Below are positions 23,992-26,478 of a DNA stretch of 26,478 nucleotides, piece by piece (positions within the stretch are counted from its first letter, which is position 1; every line of letters starts with the position of its first letter). The notes below the pieces were generated by a model, which was not told where the DNA came from, searched no databases, and saw nothing but the letters and a program-made list of their open reading frames with translations. Position numbers and translations under genes: made by a program. Origin of the DNA: an uncultured Muribaculaceae bacterium (GTDB lineage Bacteria > Bacteroidota > Bacteroidia > Bacteroidales > Muribaculaceae); the NCBI GenBank assembly GCA_947644475.1, contig CANRZQ010000005.1, positions 1 through 26,478 of the forward strand, in the 5' to 3' direction.

Positions 23992-24537
23992 ATGGACCAA
24001 GAATATCTCGACAAATTTGAAACACGAATAGGCGACGCTCTCTACAATTTCCTCCTTTCAAAAGGCGAAATCGACAAAATACCCGGAGCATCACCCGATA
24101 TTACAGAGAAAGGCGACCAAATCTGCGCCAAATATCTTCCCGACGGAATCCGCGAATTTCAGAATTATCCTACCGTATCACTTGGCTGGATGATGTTTAT
24201 CGGCATGGCCGTGGCCCGAATGTGGGATGACGACTGGGACACATATTCCCAATTTGAGAACCTGTATGCCGTGCTTGTCAATGCACGCGGATACGACAAC
24301 CTCGACGAGCATATCTGCGAGGACATCCTCAAACTCGACGCCAAACAGGCCGAAGCCACATCCCGCCTGATTGGCGATGCCGCAGAAATGGTTCATGCGC
24401 TTCTAATACACGAAGGCATCGAGCCGGGCACTCCCACAGCATATTTTGCCTACATCCGCTGCCTGCTGAAACTCTATTTCTACGGTGCCGCAATCGAACT
24501 CCATCGCCTCGGCTACCATATGACCCCTTTGAATTAA
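23992..24537 (+). CDS. Uncharacterised 181-residue protein
   Basis: A soluble, acidic and probably all-helical protein: MDQEYLDKFETRIGDALYNF, YLPDGIREFQNYPTVSLGWM, a cluster MWDDDWDTYS around 77-86, then helical segments to YFYGAAIELHRLGYHMTPLN. No signal peptide, though GWMMFIGMAVARM is hydrophobic. No named family is recognised; I believe similar hypothetical proteins exist in Bacteroidales but cannot confirm. No promoter was identified; a terminator hairpin immediately precedes the start, so expression may depend on read-through from DUF4301. It converges with the HExxH gene. Confidence 0.7.
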   Translation: MDQEYLDKFETRIGDALYNFLLSKGEIDKIPGASPDITEKGDQICAKYLPDGIREFQNYPTVSLGWMMFIGMAVARMWDDDWDTYSQFENLYAVLVNARGYDNLDEHICEDILKLDAKQAEATSRLIGDAAEMVHALLIHEGIEPGTPTAYFAYIRCLLKLYFYGAAIELHRLGYHMTPLN

Positions 24538-24566
24538 AACGATACTCACTTTTTTAAATAGTATCG
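24536..24566 (-). terminator. Possible intrinsic terminator after the HExxH gene
   Basis: CGATACT (24540-24546) pairs with AGTATCG (24560-24566) across a 13-nt loop; on the minus strand TTTTAATT follows. It overlaps the last codons of the minus-strand gene and the end of the plus-strand gene region. Confidence 0.5.
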
Positions 24567-24866
24567 CCAGGAATACAGTTTCCTGTTAGCAAGGTAAGAA
24601 AGATTTTTGCCATTGGCATACGCCTCGCGCTCAAAAGAAATGTTTAAATAAGCATCATTCCGGTTTCGGTATTGCGCCAGCCGCATCAGCCATTCAATTA
24701 CATATATAATGTAGAAGGGAATGAACAGCAATTCACGCTGCTGAGCCGTGTGAATACGCTCATGGTTGATGACATACCTGTCTATCCATGAGGCATCTCT
24801 TGTCCATAACGTGCCAAAAATATTAACACATATCCCGTCCGGAATCAAACGGCATTTTATTATCAT
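24546..24866 (-). CDS. Small HExxH membrane-associated protein, 106 residues
   Basis: The product begins MIIKCRLIPDGICVNIFGTL and carries NHERIHTAQQREL, an HExxH zinc-peptidase motif (His35, Glu36, His39), with a candidate third ligand in FEREAYANG (Glu79 or Glu81) 40 residues on. A hydrophobic segment LLFIPFYIIYVIEWLMRL (46-63) lies between. Ending is basic (RKLYSWRYYLKK). Similar tiny proteins occur in Bacteroidota without assigned function. It is too short for a complete known peptidase fold but a minimal gluzincin-like core is possible. It lies after the fba terminator on the same strand; no clear promoter was seen in the short gap. Confidence 0.65.
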   Translation of the reverse strand: MIIKCRLIPDGICVNIFGTLWTRDASWIDRYVINHERIHTAQQRELLFIPFYIIYVIEWLMRLAQYRNRNDAYLNISFEREAYANGKNLSYLANRKLYSWRYYLKK

Positions 24867-24882
24867 ATTTTATTTGTCTATT

Positions 24883-24914
24883 AAAAAACTCGCACCCTTT
24901 GACGGATGCGAGTT
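24883..24914 (-). terminator. Intrinsic terminator after fba
   Basis: An 11-bp stem (24904-24914 with 24887-24897, one G-U pair, 6-nt loop) is followed on the minus strand by a run of six T (A at 24883-24888). It lies 24 bp past the fba stop, a classic terminator. Confidence 0.85.
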
Positions 24915-24938
24915 GCTTATTGTTGTCAGTAACTGAGA

Positions 24939-25937
24939 TTATTCAGCCTTGCCGTTGGAGCCAAGCACGTTGACGATTTTGTGCTTGTAGAGTTTTTCCA
25001 TTTCGTCGCGGGCCGGGCCGAGGTATTTGCGGGGGTCGAATTCACCGGGTTTGTCAACGAAGACTTTGCGTACAGCGGCAGTCATGGCAAGACGGCTGTC
25101 GGAGTCAATGTTGATTTTGCAAACTGCGCTCTTGGCGGCTTTGCGGAGTTGTTCTTCGGGAATACCGATTGCATCGGGAAGTTGGCCACCATGAGTGTTG
25201 ATGATGTCGACATATTCCTGGGGAACAGAAGAAGAGCCGTGGAGAACGATGGGGAAGCCGGGAAGTTTTTCCATAACGGCGTCGAGCACGTCGAATGCCA
25301 AGGGCGGGGGAACGAGTTTGCCTTCGGCGTTGCGTGTGCACTGTTCGGGGGTGAACTTGTATGCACCGTGAGAAGTACCGATAGAGATAGCGAGGGAGTC
25401 GCAGCCTGTGCGGGTAGCGAAGTCAATTACTTCTTCGGGGTCGGTGTAGGTGTGGTGGTCGGAAGAAACTTCGTCTTCAACACCGGCGAGAACGCCGAGT
25501 TCGCCTTCAACAGTTACATCGAACTGGTGGGCATAGTCAACCACTTTCTTGGTGAGGGCCACGTTTTCTTCGTAGGGAAGGTGTGAGCCGTCGATCATAA
25601 CGGAAGAGAAACCGGAGTCGATGCAGCTTTTGCAGAGTTCGAAAGAGTCGCCGTGGTCGAGGTGAAGAACAATCTGAGGATGTTCCCAGCCAAGTTCCTT
25701 GGCATATTCTACTGCACCCTGAGCCATGTAGCGGAGAAGTGTGGCGTTGGCATAGTTGCGTGCGCCCTTCGATACCTGGAGGATAACGGGGGATTTTTCT
25801 TCAGAAGCAGCCTTGATGATGGCTTGAAGCTGCTCCATGTTGTTGAAGTTGAAAGCGGGGATAGCATATCCGCCTTTGATAGCCTTGGCGAACATGTCGC
25901 GTGTATTCACCAAGCCGAGGTCTTTGTAACTTACCAT
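24939..25937 (-). CDS. fba: Class II fructose-bisphosphate aldolase
   Basis: This zinc-dependent aldolase splits fructose 1,6-bisphosphate into DHAP and glyceraldehyde 3-phosphate in glycolysis and runs in reverse for gluconeogenesis. The 332-residue product starts MVSYKDLGLVNTRDMFAKA. Key parts are VLHLDHGDSFELCKSC with catalytic Asp94 and zinc ligand His95, VEGELGVLAGVEDE, ISIGTSHGAYKF with His190, and VLHGSSSVP with His233. The start at 25937 is chosen by family alignment; the frame is open further upstream, but that stretch is AT-rich non-coding DNA that includes the promoter. It has its own terminator and is divergent from the Nudix gene. Confidence 0.96.
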   Translation of the reverse strand: MVSYKDLGLVNTRDMFAKAIKGGYAIPAFNFNNMEQLQAIIKAASEEKSPVILQVSKGARNYANATLLRYMAQGAVEYAKELGWEHPQIVLHLDHGDSFELCKSCIDSGFSSVMIDGSHLPYEENVALTKKVVDYAHQFDVTVEGELGVLAGVEDEVSSDHHTYTDPEEVIDFATRTGCDSLAISIGTSHGAYKFTPEQCTRNAEGKLVPPPLAFDVLDAVMEKLPGFPIVLHGSSSVPQEYVDIINTHGGQLPDAIGIPEEQLRKAAKSAVCKINIDSDSRLAMTAAVRKVFVDKPGEFDPRKYLGPARDEMEKLYKHKIVNVLGSNGKAE

Positions 25938-25972
25938 TATATATAATTTAATAAGAGTTCGTTTTTCGTCTG

Positions 25973-25980
25973 CAAAAGTA
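25973..25980 (-). promoter_or_regulatory. -7 element for fba
   Basis: TACTTTTG on the minus strand, 35 nt before the fba ATG, is an exact TAnnTTTG match. At 20-nt spacing the -33 position is CGTG, so the upstream box is weak. Confidence 0.55.
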
Positions 25981-26061
25981 CAAAATAATTTTGGTACATT
26001 CACGCCTTTTTGCCGGAAATTTTGGCTATTAAGCCCAAGTTTTGAAAAAAAACATTTTTTT

Positions 26062-26132
26062 GCGTAAAAAATACACAATTTTATTTGGAAGTGTAAAAAA
26101 TACACTTTATCTTTGCAGTGTAATTTTTACAC
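26062..26132. promoter_or_regulatory. Three operator-like palindromes, GTGTA-5 nt-TACAC
   Basis: Site A is GCGTA-AAAAA-TACAC (26062-26076, one mismatch), site B AAGTGTA-AAAAA-TACACTT (26089-26107, perfect 7-bp arms) and site C GTGTA-ATTTT-TACAC (26118-26132). Centres are 29 and 27 bp apart. B fills the spacer of the Nudix-gene promoter and C covers its predicted start site, so a bound repressor would block it. The shared arm and spacer length argue for one dimeric regulator, plausibly the Nudix protein itself. Confidence 0.75.
26084..26115 (+). promoter_or_regulatory. Bacteroidota-type promoter for the Nudix gene
   Basis: TTTG (26084-26087), 20 nt, TATCTTTG (26108-26115) matches the consensus exactly. 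The start site would be near 26120, some 24 nt before the ATG at 26144. Confidence 0.8.
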
Positions 26133-26143
26133 ACTATATAAAT

Positions 26144-26478
26144 ATGAATCCCGACAACTCTCGAAAATCATATCAATATGAATATCCTCACCCGGCTTTA
26201 ACGGCCGACTGTGTGGTATTCGGATTCGACGGACGCACGCTCCATGTGCTCCTGATTGAGAGAGGCGTGCAGCCTTTCCTTGGCATGTGGGCGCTTCCAG
26301 GCGGATTCATGCGCATCGACGAAACCGTGGAAGAATGTGTCCGCCGCGAGTTGCGCGAGGAAGCCGGAATTAAAGAGGTGTACCTCGAGCAGTTCCACGT
26401 TTTCTCCTCCGTGCGCCGCGACCCACGCGAAAGAGTGGTGACAGTGGCATTCTTTGCCATGGTGAGAAAATCAGATTT
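26144..26478 (+). CDS. Nudix protein, probably NrtR/AraR-like transcriptional regulator (5' part)
   Basis: The frame opens MNPDNSRKSYQYEYPHPALT and runs off the window after about 111 residues. ADCVVFGFDG, LHVLLIERGVQPFLGMWALP and a complete Nudix box GGFMRIDETVEECVRRELRE followed by EAGI (Gx5Ex7REUxEExGU fits) are present. The YPHPALTADCVVFG opening and RGVQPFLGMWALPGGF are characteristic of Bacteroidota proteins that join a Nudix domain to a C-terminal winged helix and act as sugar- or nucleotide-responsive regulators (NrtR; AraR of Bacteroides). The winged helix would lie beyond the window, so an ordinary Nudix hydrolase is still possible. The triple palindrome in its own promoter favours a self-regulating factor. 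The intact Nudix box means catalysis may be kept. Confidence 0.85.
   Translation, partial: MNPDNSRKSYQYEYPHPALTADCVVFGFDGRTLHVLLIERGVQPFLGMWALPGGFMRIDETVEECVRRELREEAGIKEVYLEQFHVFSSVRRDPRERVVTVAFFAMVRKSD

Noticed and set aside
1..26478. Reassignment of TAG to an amino acid
   Set aside because: TAG ends uvrA, smpB, the GH43 gene and mlaF where these proteins normally end, so TAG works as a stop here.

Overview
The window looks like chromosomal core DNA of a Bacteroidales bacterium, probably Muribaculaceae-like; the family is an inference from protein style, not a search. Supporting signs are: promoters of the Bacteroidota type (TTTG, about 20 nt, TAnnTTTG) before many genes; no evident Shine-Dalgarno sequences; and lineage-typical families (DUF5606, DUF4301, the type IX secretion protein PorQ, an asparagine-rich set of housekeeping neighbours such as rluB-asnS-pheT-yebC). 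No tRNA, rRNA, CRISPR array, insertion sequence, phage or integrase was seen.

Layout. 1-4.4 kb (minus strand): lpxD (cut by the window edge and by an in-frame TAG), then uvrA (split by a one-base frameshift), smpB and a Yip1-like membrane protein, the last three probably one operon from a promoter at 4435-4466. 4.5-5.3 kb: DUF5606 gene (plus) and a 75-residue unknown gene (minus) sharing a bidirectional terminator. 5.4-7.7 kb: a GH43 lipoprotein (plus) converging on an acyltransferase-3 membrane protein (minus). 7.8-15 kb (minus): aquaporin, yebC, pheT, asnS (in-frame TAG) and an RsuA/RluB-type pseudouridine synthase with a very long GGYQQRQ-repeat tail. 15.2-18.5 kb (minus): tdk-porQ-cmk-ispH, tightly packed with 4- and 8-base overlaps. 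18.7-24.5 kb (plus): mlaE-mlaF (lipid-transport ABC permease and ATPase, no mlaD beside them), a periplasmic TPR protein with a seemingly leaderless promoter, a DUF4301 protein with nucleotidyltransferase-like motifs, and an unknown 181-residue protein. 24.5-26.5 kb: a small HExxH membrane protein and class II fructose-bisphosphate aldolase (minus), then the start of a Nudix-type regulator or hydrolase (plus) behind three matching operator-like palindromes.

Functionally this is translation (asnS, pheT, smpB, yebC, rluB), repair (uvrA), envelope (lpxD, mlaEF, porQ, GH43, acyltransferase, aquaporin), nucleotide and isoprenoid metabolism (cmk, tdk, ispH) and glycolysis (fba). I see no convincing new multi-gene defence or mobile system. 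The best leads are the low-complexity tail of the pseudouridine synthase, the triple operator before the Nudix gene, the leaderless promoter inside a 17-bp dyad, and three broken conserved genes (lpxD, uvrA, asnS) within 13 kb, which most simply point to sequence errors but deserve checking.
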